From contig NZ_SCNV01000048.1 in the NCBI RefSeq assembly GCF_005503145.1, positions 1-64,000 on the forward strand: a DNA stretch of 64,000 bases, written 5' to 3'. Shown here piece after piece: positions 8,311-16,623 of the stretch; positions within the stretch are counted from its first letter, which is position 1; every line of letters starts with the position of its first letter. Under the pieces are notes generated by a model. That model worked only from the letters and a program-made list of their open reading frames with translations, was not told the origin of the DNA and searched no databases. The DNA comes from Burkholderia sp. 4M9327F10. Lineage in GTDB: Bacteria > Pseudomonadota > Gammaproteobacteria > Burkholderiales > Burkholderiaceae. The position numbers and the translations under genes were made by a program.

Positions 8311-8527
8311 ATCGAAATCGTGAACGCTTGCGGGCATTCACCGATCTGCCACTGCTTTTCCGCTATTGTGCTGTCTGGGTAGGGACCGCGCAGGTCCCGT
8401 GCCAGTTGTTCCGAGTGTGACTTCAAGATTGATCGCGCGGGTTTGAGGTACAGTGCGCGACGGACGGCGAACCAGACAATAACCAGCACATTCAATACAC
8501 CGGCGCTCGACCGGTGACGGAGAAGAT

Positions 8528-9046
8528 ATGCATTTGCGGCAGACCAGCAGTAACATCCGGCGCGCGCTGGTGACGCTCGTCGCCGGCTTCGCGGTAGCTT
8601 CTACTGCGCATGCGGCGGACTGGTGCGGAGGCGGCGTCTGGGTCGACGCAATGGTCGGCTCTTACCATATCGATCCTGATCCCGGTACTCACTTCAACGA
8701 ATTCAATCCCGGCCTTGGCGTCGAGTGCTGGGTCAATGGCCAATGGGCCGTGACAGCGGGAGGCTTTCGTAACTCGCTGCGCCGCCCTTCGTACTATGGC
8801 GGCGGCGTGTGGGCACCGGAGTTCGCGCACTGGGGCGTGATTCGACTGGCGGCGATCTCCGGCATCATCTCCGGCTATAACTACGGTGACTGGGGCCTTG
8901 GCCGGAACCACACCATCGGCCCGGTGGCGGCGCCGATTATCATGTTCGACTACAAGCGTGTGGGGGCGAACCTGATCTTTATTCCGCCGATTCCTTCAGA
9001 TAATTTGCCGTTCACGATTGGGTTTCAGGTGAAGGTGAAGTTCTGA
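8528..9046 (+). CDS. small exported outer-membrane-barrel-like protein
   Basis: A 172-residue protein with a clear Sec signal (cleavage after AHA, about residue 29). The mature part is rich in aromatic residues and glycine in alternating beta-strand pattern (GGFRNSLRRPSYYGGGVWAP; SGYNYGDWGLGR) and ends in Phe, the usual last residue of outer-membrane beta-barrels. The size would suit an 8-strand barrel. The family is not recognised. GGAG lies close upstream. It stands alone, with repeat-rich DNA after it. Confidence 0.7.
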   Translation: MHLRQTSSNIRRALVTLVAGFAVASTAHAADWCGGGVWVDAMVGSYHIDPDPGTHFNEFNPGLGVECWVNGQWAVTAGGFRNSLRRPSYYGGGVWAPEFAHWGVIRLAAISGIISGYNYGDWGLGRNHTIGPVAAPIIMFDYKRVGANLIFIPPIPSDNLPFTIGFQVKVKF

Positions 9047-9682
9047 GTTTCGGGCGAACATTCAATTTTTTCGCAATTAAGTTACGAGTCGCTTTGCTGG
9101 GTGGTTCTTTCCGGTCCAGGAATCGAATTGACCGGAGCGATTTTTTGCCTGGTTATACGAAATAAAAGATCCGAAACGACGCAATCGACACAGACGACTA
9201 CCGGCCAAGATTTATGGCCGCCTCCTGGATATCCTCACCGTACTTCAGAGTGATGTCCAAGGGCAGGCTCAACTCACCGGTTGAGCTTGGTGACGGCCTC
9301 CTGGGTTTCCTCACCCCACTCAACAGTGACGCGCAGGTTCAGGTCGACCTCACCGGTTGTGGTTGGTGCCGACCTCCTGGATTAGCTCACCTTGCGTGGC
9401 GTGGTTCCGCGTGCCGCGCTCCGACATGCAAAAACAGCATCGCCGCGCCGCCTTGCGTTACGGCACGTTACGTCGAGCGCGCTTCGTAAGCACCGGTAAG
9501 TCTTCAGATTCGGGTTGCAATAAACGCGGCAGTACGGCGCTGCTATGCTTGATTCGTTCATCCCGTCTGTTCAGGTTTTACCTGCACGACCAGATACGGG
9601 AGGTGTCTCAACCTTCGCTTCACCGGCCCGCAAACACCGCATCACGTCGCGTCACGTTGCGCGCATGCGGTGTTCCTCACTC
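9047..9682. other. intergenic region with repeats
   Basis: A 636-bp gap without a convincing gene. It starts AT-rich (9060-9170), then holds the 76-bp tandem array (9221-9394), then a leader before the TPR/ATP-grasp gene. No tRNA or clear terminator was seen. Confidence 0.5.
9221..9394 (-). repeat. 76-bp tandem repeat containing GGTGAG elements
   Basis: Two full units and the start of a third, beginning at 9221, 9297 and 9373, exactly 76 bp apart. Each opens with CCTCCTGG, then a CTCACC block (on the minus strand GGTGAG-N3-WYCCAGGAGG). Units 1 and 2 also share a CTCACCGGTTG block and a TTGGTG tail. The unit begins with the dispersed element found elsewhere in the window, here inverted. Confidence 0.75.
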
Positions 9683-11086
9683 ATGTCCATCGATCCTGTT
9701 CTTTTCCTGGCGTCCTCGTATCATGAAGAGGGACGTCTCGACCTGGCCGAGCGCTATTACCGTGAAGCAATCAGTATCGAACCAGATCACTGGGACGCAT
9801 GCTTAGGACTCGCACAAGTGTTGATCCGTCAGGATCGATTCGACGAAGCAATTGGCCGGCTGACGCGACTGCTGAACGTGCATGGCGATAGCGCAACCGT
9901 ATACCGGCAACTGGGCCTGGCCGAGGCATGCATGGGCCGCAGGCAACGCGCGCTCGATCATTTCAAACGCGCTCTTGAACACGACCCCGACGATCCGGCG
10001 ACCCTGCACATCGTTGCAAATTTTCAGCAGGCGCTAGGTCTCGATAGCGAGGCGGACGCAAACTATCGCCGTGCTGTGAAATCCAAGCCGCTGATCGCCG
10101 TCCCCGCCGTCGTCGCACCACCAGATTTTCGCGTGCTCTTTGTGTTCGGACCGGGCGCGGGCAATACGCCCATCGAGTATCTGATCGAGCAGGCGCGTTT
10201 CGAAAGCAATATCGTCACCCTCTTGCGGGATGTCGACTACGATGTCGATCGGCTGCGCGTCTATGCTGACGTGGTCGTCAATCTGATTTCCGACGTGGAT
10301 CGAGGGCACGCCTTCCTCGGGTCAGCGCAAACGCTTATAGAGCGTGTTGGTAGCCCCATCATCAATCACCCGCAGACGATTGCCGGTACGAGCCGCGAGT
10401 CGGTTGCACTGCGCCTCGCGGAAGTACCTGACTGCTGCGTTCCGCAAACTCGGCGCTATCCGGCCGCCGAACTGCGCACAATGCTCTCGCATTCCTCGCT
10501 GGCGCAGTTGTCGTTTCCGTTGCTGGTGAGGCCGGCCGGCACGCACGGCGGCGACGACTTCGAGAGAATGGAGGAGCACGCGCAACTGCGGGCATTCCTG
10601 GACCGGCACGATGCAAACAGCTACTACGTCACGCCGTTTGTCGACTACCGGTCCGACGATGGCTATTTTCGCAAGTACCGTTTCGTCTGTGTCGGCGATG
10701 AAATCCTGCCGTACCACCTCGCCATTGACGACAAGTGGAAGGTGCACCATGTCTCAACCAGTATGGCTAGCCATCCCTGGATGCAGGCCGAAGAACGGGC
10801 CTTTCTGCTGGATCCGTGGCGCGTCTTCGGTCCGGCTCAACGCACGGCATTGCAGTTGATTCGTGACTCGATCGGCCTCGACTTTTTCGGCATAGACTGC
10901 TCGCTCGCCCGTGACGGCGCCGTCATCGTATTCGAGGTCAATGCGAGCATGCTCGTTCATGGGAATAACCATCGATTTCCGTACAAGACGGCCGCGGTGG
11001 AGCGCATCAGGCAGAGCTTCCATGCCATGCTCGAACGGCGAGCGCGCAATGCGCCGGTCCGGCCGGATAGTGCTCAAGAGAAGTAG
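9683..11086 (+). CDS. TPR repeat protein with C-terminal ATP-grasp domain
   Basis: A 467-residue fusion. The N-terminus (about 5-130) carries about four tetratricopeptide repeats (YHEEGRLDLAERYYREAI; AEACMGRRQRALDHFKRAL). The C-terminal half is ATP-grasp-like: FPLLVRPAGTHGG, VTPFVDYRSDDGYFRKYR, LDFFGIDCSLARDG and the metal-binding VFEVNAS near the end. ATP-grasp enzymes ligate a carboxylate to an amine, so this may modify a peptide or protein held by the TPR part. The start is uncertain; 9683 begins the TPR fold, and an in-frame start at 9545 would add 46 residues without a ribosome-binding site. No partner gene is adjacent. Confidence 0.75.
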   Translation: MSIDPVLFLASSYHEEGRLDLAERYYREAISIEPDHWDACLGLAQVLIRQDRFDEAIGRLTRLLNVHGDSATVYRQLGLAEACMGRRQRALDHFKRALEHDPDDPATLHIVANFQQALGLDSEADANYRRAVKSKPLIAVPAVVAPPDFRVLFVFGPGAGNTPIEYLIEQARFESNIVTLLRDVDYDVDRLRVYADVVVNLISDVDRGHAFLGSAQTLIERVGSPIINHPQTIAGTSRESVALRLAEVPDCCVPQTRRYPAAELRTMLSHSSLAQLSFPLLVRPAGTHGGDDFERMEEHAQLRAFLDRHDANSYYVTPFVDYRSDDGYFRKYRFVCVGDEILPYHLAIDDKWKVHHVSTSMASHPWMQAEERAFLLDPWRVFGPAQRTALQLIRDSIGLDFFGIDCSLARDGAVIVFEVNASMLVHGNNHRFPYKTAAVERIRQSFHAMLERRARNAPVRPDSAQEK

Positions 11087-11106
11087 CGGGGAAACCACCG
11101 CAACTA

Positions 11107-11478
11107 TTACTCGCCCGGTACTGGCGTAACGGCGACGCTAACCGCCCGCCATACCCCATTCCGACACGCAAAGACGCGGAGGAACCGTTGATCGATGCGC
11201 CGATCGCCCAATTGCAGCTGAAGCCGCCCACGGGTTACAGCGGTATCCCCTAAGACCTGCGCGTCCTGCTCGCTGAATGCCACCAGGCTGGCGATCTCTG
11301 ACGGATTGACCATGAGTAACGCCTTGGTGATTGCGTCACCTGCGGGCGTCAGCGCAAGAAAGTCATCTGCAAGGACGTTTGCCAATTGCTCGCGATTATG
11401 GCTTCGATACGCTTCGTTCCAGGCATTATCGAGGCGTAGCACTTGCGCTTTTGCATCTATTTCCACGGTGATGAGCAT
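11107..11478 (-). CDS. NTF2-like (DUF4440-type) small protein
   Basis: A 123-residue single-domain protein of the NTF2/SnoaL fold. Typical features are the opening helix with LDNAWNEAYRSHNREQLANVLADDFLALTPAGD and the closing strands QRFLRVFACRNGVWRAVSVAVTPV. Such proteins bind small hydrophobic ligands or act as isomerase-like folds; no specific role can be given. It converges with the TPR/ATP-grasp gene (20-bp gap). Confidence 0.75.
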   Translation of the reverse strand: MLITVEIDAKAQVLRLDNAWNEAYRSHNREQLANVLADDFLALTPAGDAITKALLMVNPSEIASLVAFSEQDAQVLGDTAVTRGRLQLQLGDRRIDQRFLRVFACRNGVWRAVSVAVTPVPGE

Positions 11479-11654
11479 CCTGAGTGATTGTCGTTGTGCG
11501 CATCACGCGAGCTTACACAGATTTTCGAGCCATCAGGATGGGATATAGCTCAAGCTGACAATACGATCTTGTGCCGGACCTCTGCGGCTTGCGCAGCGTT
11601 GCGATTCAAGGTCGCGGCATCGTTGATACCCACGCGATCGTTCGGTTTTAAGAT

Positions 11655-12275
11655 CTAAAGCAGATTCGGCGTCCCGACCCAGATCGCGAGCGCCTCAGTG
11701 GCCTGGTTATTCAACCATCCGTGGGGCAGCGTCGATTGATAATGCGCACTGTCCCCTGCTTTAAGCACAAATGTCTTGTCCTCAAGGGTCAACGAAATTT
11801 GACCCGAAGTGACGTAAAGAAACTCTTCTTGTGCGCTGGTTGGCATATCGGCGGGTCCGCTCTGACAGGGTGGGAATCTCACCAGGACGGCCTCGAGCTG
11901 CCGGCGTCCAGGCTTATGCGTTAGTCGGGCGAACGAGTTCGCGGTATCCGCGAACTCGAAGAACCTCACTTCTCCGCCACGAAACACAGATTGCTGCTCG
12001 CTTGGAGCATCGACAAAGTATTGCACGGCGACGCCGAGCGCGTCGGCAATGCCTTTCAATGAGGTAATCGAAGGGGTAGCCAAGCCACGCTCTACCTGTG
12101 ACAGAAAAGGTTTCGAAATCCCTGCAGCGCTTGCCGTGCATTCAAGAGTGCGCTTTAGTCGCTGTCTCAACGCGCGGATCTTGCTGCCGAGTAGCATGGA
12201 TGGCGAATTTTTTTCCATTTCGGTGTACATAGTAAGTGAAGTGGAATTCGAGGCGTATGGCATCAATGTATTCAC
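11655..12275 (-). CDS. XRE-family regulator with cupin domain
   Basis: A 206-residue regulator with an N-terminal helix-turn-helix at about 29-85 (ASAAGISKPFLSQVERGLATPS) and a C-terminal cupin at about 125-200 (EEFLYVTSGQISL, then SAHYQSTLPHGWLNN). It is a paralogue in architecture, not close in sequence, of the regulator at 3284. The GTG start at 12275 is chosen because GTGA overlaps the stop of the upstream gene, suggesting translational coupling; in-frame ATGs at 12263 and 12218 are alternatives. Targets are unknown, most likely its own operon. Confidence 0.8.
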   Translation of the reverse strand: MNTLMPYASNSTSLTMYTEMEKNSPSMLLGSKIRALRQRLKRTLECTASAAGISKPFLSQVERGLATPSITSLKGIADALGVAVQYFVDAPSEQQSVFRGGEVRFFEFADTANSFARLTHKPGRRQLEAVLVRFPPCQSGPADMPTSAQEEFLYVTSGQISLTLEDKTFVLKAGDSAHYQSTLPHGWLNNQATEALAIWVGTPNLL

Positions 12276-12919
12276 ATGATCAGATGTGAGGCTGCGGAGT
12301 GCGGTGAGGCCACCTGTGAAACTGGGCTTTGTCCACCGCCATCAGCCGAATCCTCCCTGTGCTCGGGAGATGCCTGCAGGCGCGACACCTTAGAAGCTAG
12401 CAGCACATTCTTTTCCGATGTGGAGGCCGAGGTTCTCTGCGCGAAGGCGATAGATCGCGCCCACCCCTGCTTTTCAGTGAGGCACGTCAGCAAGGAGCCG
12501 GCCGCAACACCGATGACGAACCACAGCGCTGCCACCTTCCGCAAACCGTCCCCGGCAGCCCGCCCCATCCAACGTAGCTCGCAAGGTCGGCTCGGAGATG
12601 CCGGGCGCGGCGCGATGCGCAGTGTCCCGGAACAAGCGTCTACCTCGCGCAGCGGCCGGGGCTGCCGTAGGCGGGCGCCGGTTTCACTTGCGTTCTCATA
12701 TACCGCCCATGCGTCATCGACGCTCGCTACGCAGCAGATAGTCCCTAGCGGGCGCCAACCAAGCGACATTGCGAAGAACATGTCGGTTGACGTCCCTCGA
12801 TACGTTACTTCCGTCACGCGAAAGCTTTCAAGCGGCTGCGTCAGACGCTTTGTCGCGATCGTTCCGTCTCCCGGTGCATGCGTAACTCGCTCGCCCGGCC
12901 GGTTGCCTTTTCGATGCAT
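12272..12919 (-). CDS. unrecognised protein, possibly membrane-anchored
   Basis: A 215-residue protein with no family I recognise. The ATG follows a strong GAGGAGG ribosome-binding site, and the stop overlaps the XRE-cupin start as GTGA; both argue for a real gene. One hydrophobic stretch (LWFVIGVAAGSLLTCL, about residue 132-147) could be a membrane segment; the flanks are Arg/Ser-rich and look disordered. The N-terminal half has a FFAMSLGWRPLGTICCVASVDDAW segment that might be a small domain. The opposite strand is also open here, so composition alone does not settle coding. Confidence 0.45.
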   Translation of the reverse strand: MHRKGNRPGERVTHAPGDGTIATKRLTQPLESFRVTEVTYRGTSTDMFFAMSLGWRPLGTICCVASVDDAWAVYENASETGARLRQPRPLREVDACSGTLRIAPRPASPSRPCELRWMGRAAGDGLRKVAALWFVIGVAAGSLLTCLTEKQGWARSIAFAQRTSASTSEKNVLLASKVSRLQASPEHREDSADGGGQSPVSQVASPHSAASHLIM

Positions 12920-13016
12920 TGTTCCTCCTCACACGGAGCAAGATCCAAGAATATATCCACACCGGGCAAGCAACTAGATGGATAATCGTGGACGAATCAT
13001 TAAGTGAGACAGGATA

Positions 13017-13919
13017 ATGCGAAAGCACGGATTGACTGATCTCGACGCCATATTGACGCTCGCCCGTTATCGCAGCTTTCGGTCATCGGCGGCCGAACTC
13101 GAGATTTCGACCTCTGCATTAAGCCAGATGATCGCCGCGTCAGAGTCGCGCATTGGCGTGCAACTGTTCCACCGCACTACCCGAAGTGTGTCGCTCACCG
13201 ATGCTGGACGGGAGTTCGTAGAAGCCATCGCGCCTGCGGTCGCAGTGATTCGTGACGCGACCGAGCGCGCGGGAGAGCGAAAGGATTCGCCTTCCGGGCG
13301 GATTCGCGTGAGTGCAACCACGGGTTTCGCACGACAGTCCATGCCGATGTTTCTCTCCTTTATGGAGCGTTATCCCGACATCGAACTGGAGCTAAAGGCT
13401 GAGGACCGTATCGTTGACATTGTGTCGGAGGGTTTCGATCTAGGCATCCGTTTCTCCGAGAGCGTCCCCAAAGACATGATCGCAGTCCCGTTCGGGCGTC
13501 CTCAGCGCGCTGCCGTGGTAGCGACACCCGAATACTTTCTGCGGCACCCTGTGCCGAAAACACCCCATGATCTGCTTCATCACGAATGCATTCGCTCCCG
13601 CATGAGTGACGGAACGATCAATACATGGGACTTCGAGTTCCGGAGCAAAAAAATCCGGATAGAACCGAAGGGGCGCCTAACAGTCAATTCGGGAAATCTG
13701 GCACGCGATGCCGCCCTTAGCGGAGTGGGCATTGCCTTCGTCAACGATTGGCATGTCATGGGGGACATTACCACTCAGAGGCTGCAACGCGTGCTTGAAA
13801 AGTGGCTGCCCGCCTACAACAGGCCCAGCCTGTACTTTGCCAACCGTCGGCATAAATCGAGCAGTTTGCGGGCGCTCATCGCATTCGCAAGGAGCTGGAC
13901 GCCGGATTCGAACATATGA
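13017..13919 (+). CDS. LysR-family transcriptional regulator
   Basis: A 300-residue LysR protein. The N-terminal winged helix (residues 1-62: LDAILTLARYRSFRSSAAEL, QLFHRTTRSVSLTDAGREF) is followed by the two-lobed effector domain (RIRVSATTGFARQ, LGIRFSE). The subgroup resembles regulators of redox or degradation genes. It is divergent from the unrecognised-protein/XRE operon across a 97-bp gap, its most likely target. Its stop codon is immediately followed by a dispersed GGTGAG element. Confidence 0.92.
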   Translation: MRKHGLTDLDAILTLARYRSFRSSAAELEISTSALSQMIAASESRIGVQLFHRTTRSVSLTDAGREFVEAIAPAVAVIRDATERAGERKDSPSGRIRVSATTGFARQSMPMFLSFMERYPDIELELKAEDRIVDIVSEGFDLGIRFSESVPKDMIAVPFGRPQRAAVVATPEYFLRHPVPKTPHDLLHHECIRSRMSDGTINTWDFEFRSKKIRIEPKGRLTVNSGNLARDAALSGVGIAFVNDWHVMGDITTQRLQRVLEKWLPAYNRPSLYFANRRHKSSSLRALIAFARSWTPDSNI

Positions 13920-13971
13920 GGTGAGCGTTTCCGGGAGCCGGCAGCCGAAAGGTGAGGACTTCCAGGAGTCA
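13918..13971 (+). repeat. dispersed GGTGAG element, two copies
   Basis: GGTGAG at 13920, followed by CGTTTCCGGGAG, and at 13951, followed by GACTTCCAGGAG. The first copy begins within the last bases of the LysR stop codon. Same family as the copies at 1528, 9221, 34504 and 51091. Confidence 0.6.
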
Positions 13972-14011
13972 GCCTCTGGCGGTGTGTTCCCACACCGCCA
14001 TCCCCGCAACC

Positions 14012-15256
14012 TCAGTGAATCAGGCAGATCTCGTGCAGTGCATCCAGCCTTCGCACAGGTTCGGCCACATATGGATTCGACTCATCCCACGCATATCCCG
14101 CCAGAATCGCGCTGATCATGCGGCGAATCAGCGTGGTCTGGCGCGGATAAAAAATGATGTCCTGCAATGCGCCCGTGTACCACCGCTCCACGAAAGCGCG
14201 GAACGTATCAATCCCTTTGCGCAGCGGCACATCGTAATCGGCCTGCCAATCGACCGCTTCGCCTTTCAACTGGCGTTCGAGCGTCTGCACGGCGAGATGC
14301 GCCGAACGCAGCGCGATTGTCACGCCGGACGAAAATACCGGGTCCAGAAACTCGCCCGCATTGCCAAGCAACGCGTAGCCCGGCCCGTGCAGCCGTTCGA
14401 CGTTGGCGGAATAGCCGCCAATATGCCGCACCGGCATCAGAAACGGCGCGTTGCCGATCAGCCGTGCGAGGGTCGGCTCCTGCGCTATCAGGCTGCGCAG
14501 CTTTGCGTCGCGTTCCTCCTCAGGGCCGGCGAGAAACTCGGCCTCGGCCACGCAGCCCACCGAAGAGCGCCCGCCCGCCAGCGGAATCATCCAGAACCAG
14601 ACATCGCGGCGTTCCGGATGGGTGGCGACGCAAATCTTGTTGCGGTCGATGGCGTCGAGCGTGAGGCCATCGCGCACATGGGTGAAGATGGCCGCGCGCG
14701 TCGGCATTCCCGTGGGCGCTTCGAGATTCAGGAGACGGGGCAGCACACGGCCAAAGCCGCTGGCGTCGAACACGTAACGGGCCTGTACCTGATACTCCCC
14801 GCCTTCCTCATCCAACACCTCAAGCACGGGCGCGCTGCCGGTTTGCATGGCCCGCACCGTATGCCCGAAGCGCACATCGGCGCCCTGTTCGGCTGCGCAA
14901 CGAATCAGGATGTCGTCGAACACGGCGCGTTCGACCTGATAGGTCGTGCCCCAGCCGGGCGAATGCTTGTCGCGGAAGTCGAACGCGGACGACTTGTCCC
15001 GCCAGATGAAGTGCGCGCCGTTCTTGTGCTGGAATCCCGCCTGTACGACGGCCTGGAGCATGCCAGCCTCTTCGAGGTAGGCCATGCTTTGCGGCAGCAG
15101 GCTCTCGCCAATCGAAAAGCGGGGAAAGTGTTGCCGTTCGAGGACGAGCACCGAACGGCCCGCCTTTCTCAGCAATGCCGCCGCGACGGCGCCCGCCGGA
15201 CCCGCGCCGATGATGGCGACGTCGACGCTGTTGTTTCTCGATGAAAGGGGATTCAA
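14012..15256 (-). CDS. flavin-dependent halogenase-like oxidoreductase of the APE locus
   Basis: A 414-residue FAD protein. The dinucleotide motif GAGPAG is at residues 17-22. A WFWMIP sequence at 220-225 matches the WxWxIP signature of flavin-dependent halogenases. A lysine in QHKNGAHFIW (K78) lies where halogenases carry the lysine that activates hypohalous acid. This favours halogenation over a plain monooxygenase, and APE relatives such as xanthomonadin are brominated aryl polyenes. The start is TTG, selected by an AGAGGA ribosome-binding site 5 bp before it. It lies at the far end of the APE locus, divergent from the methyltransferase. A generic geranylgeranyl-reductase-type oxidoreductase is the alternative. 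No flavin reductase partner is in the window. Confidence 0.75.
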   Translation of the reverse strand: MNPLSSRNNSVDVAIIGAGPAGAVAAALLRKAGRSVLVLERQHFPRFSIGESLLPQSMAYLEEAGMLQAVVQAGFQHKNGAHFIWRDKSSAFDFRDKHSPGWGTTYQVERAVFDDILIRCAAEQGADVRFGHTVRAMQTGSAPVLEVLDEEGGEYQVQARYVFDASGFGRVLPRLLNLEAPTGMPTRAAIFTHVRDGLTLDAIDRNKICVATHPERRDVWFWMIPLAGGRSSVGCVAEAEFLAGPEEERDAKLRSLIAQEPTLARLIGNAPFLMPVRHIGGYSANVERLHGPGYALLGNAGEFLDPVFSSGVTIALRSAHLAVQTLERQLKGEAVDWQADYDVPLRKGIDTFRAFVERWYTGALQDIIFYPRQTTLIRRMISAILAGYAWDESNPYVAEPVRRLDALHEICLIH

Positions 15257-15377
15257 TCTTTCCTCTAAGGGTTATCTAAAGTGAACTGTGCCGTGGCAGG
15301 CTCCACATCCCGACGCTCCCGCTTGCCATTACAATGGCGCGCATTCGATCAAAAATCGTAATCCGCCGGGAAAACAC

Positions 15378-16115
15378 ATGTCGTCATCTGAACTGTCCTA
15401 CGTGCCCTTTGTGCATGAAACGGCCTTCGGAATATGGTTTCTGCGCACTCATACCTGGGAACACCATGTTTTGCGTGTTGCGATCAACGACCTGAAGCGC
15501 CTGATCGACACCCCCTTGCCTGACGCACCCGTGATTGCCGATGTCGGTTGCGGGCAAGGCATATCGTTTCGCCTGCTGGCCGAGGCGTTTCGTCCGAGCC
15601 GGATCATCGGCATCGATTACCACGAGCCGTCGCTCGAGCTCGCTGGCGAGGCCGCACGTATCTGCAAGACCGGCACTGCTCCGGTCGGCGAGATTGAAGT
15701 GCTGCATGGCGACTGCGCACAGCTTGCGCTGCCGGACGCGAGCGTCGATATCGTCTTCTGCCATCAGACCTTCCACCACCTTGTCGAGCAGGAACGTGCC
15801 CTTGCCGAATTCCATCGCGTCCTGAAACCGGGCGGCGTGCTGCTGTTCGCCGAATCGACTGATGCCTACATCAAGTCATGGGTGATCCGTCTGCTGTTCC
15901 GCCATCCCATGCACGTGCAGAAAAGCGCCGCCGGATATCTTGACATGATTCGCCACGCTGGCTTTGCGTTTGGGCAACAGAACGTCTCGTTACCCTATCT
16001 GTGGTGGAGCCGCGCGACAGACTTCGGTCTGTTCGAGCGGCTCGGCCTTCATCGTCCGCAGCCCGGCAAGCGCCGCGAAACGCTCGTCAATGTTGCGGCG
16101 GTGAAAGCGGGCTGA
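15378..16115 (+). CDS. class I SAM-dependent methyltransferase of the APE locus
   Basis: A 245-residue methyltransferase. SAM-binding motif I is VIADVGCGQG (about 53-62), motif II IIGIDYH, and the post-core VFCHQTFHHLVEQERALAEFHRVLKPGG is typical of the Methyltransf_11 group. The start at 15378 is chosen over 15288 because the N-terminus MSSSELSYVPFVHE then matches the folded domain. It is the only plus-strand gene inside the APE block, divergent from the halogenase-like gene. Aryl polyene heads are often methylated, so ring or O-methylation of the aryl head is a reasonable role. Confidence 0.8.
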   Translation: MSSSELSYVPFVHETAFGIWFLRTHTWEHHVLRVAINDLKRLIDTPLPDAPVIADVGCGQGISFRLLAEAFRPSRIIGIDYHEPSLELAGEAARICKTGTAPVGEIEVLHGDCAQLALPDASVDIVFCHQTFHHLVEQERALAEFHRVLKPGGVLLFAESTDAYIKSWVIRLLFRHPMHVQKSAAGYLDMIRHAGFAFGQQNVSLPYLWWSRATDFGLFERLGLHRPQPGKRRETLVNVAAVKAG

Positions 16116-16159
16116 CGTACACCAGCGGGCGTTCTCCGCGCTCGTCCGCCGGACCCGCT

Positions 16160-16597
16160 TTACCGGCCTTTCAGCTTCACCACATCGCCCACCAGCGCCA
16201 CGCCTGCGATCACAGCGCCGGCGCCGCACGTGAACTCCGTGGGGCTTGCCGTCAGTTCGTTGTGGTAGTTGCTCTTGATGTTGATGACCGCGTTACCGCC
16301 TTCCTGGCGCGCTTGCTGCTGCAACTCGATGACGGCAGACAGGAAGACGTGCTGGCAAGCCTGGACGTCGGTCTTGGCGAACGCGTTGGTCTTCTTGTTC
16401 GTTGCGATCGCGTTGAATGTTTGCGCGACGGCCGGGTGGCTCTGGCCGGCGAAGTAGAGCGCGATGTCCGGCGTTACCTTGCCCGGCTCGCTCGCCAGTG
16501 CGGCGTCAACCGGATAGGTGCCAACGCTGTCGCGAGCGAAGGCGTGGGATGTAACGAAGGTGGCGCACAGGGCCGCAAGCATCAGATGGCGTTTCAT
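16160..16597 (-). CDS. small exported protein, paralogue of its neighbour
   Basis: A 145-residue protein with a Sec signal (cleavage near HAFA, residue 21). The mature part shares with the next gene the pattern ALYFxxQxHPAVxQ, a central Cys, NAVINIKSNYH and FTCGAG...VALVGD. This pair comes from local duplication and ends the APE operon. The family is found in gamma- and beta-proteobacteria under misleading excinuclease-type names; I see nothing nuclease-like. A periplasmic or envelope role linked to pigment export is inferred from position only. Confidence 0.7.
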   Translation of the reverse strand: MKRHLMLAALCATFVTSHAFARDSVGTYPVDAALASEPGKVTPDIALYFAGQSHPAVAQTFNAIATNKKTNAFAKTDVQACQHVFLSAVIELQQQARQEGGNAVINIKSNYHNELTASPTEFTCGAGAVIAGVALVGDVVKLKGR

Positions 16598-16623
16598 TTA
16601 GGTTCCTCGTTTTAGGTTGTTGG

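Noticed and set aside
9221..9394. CRISPR array
   Set aside because: The repeated unit is conserved along most of its 76 bp rather than as short repeats separated by unique spacers, and no cas gene is present.
9214..9489. Short frames through the 76-bp repeats
   Set aside because: The repeat unit is not a multiple of three and the frames shift at each unit, so no continuous protein is supported.
12276..12977. Plus-strand 233-codon frame opposite the unrecognised protein
   Set aside because: No ribosome-binding site and no recognisable pattern; the minus-strand gene has a strong ribosome-binding site and a GTGA junction.
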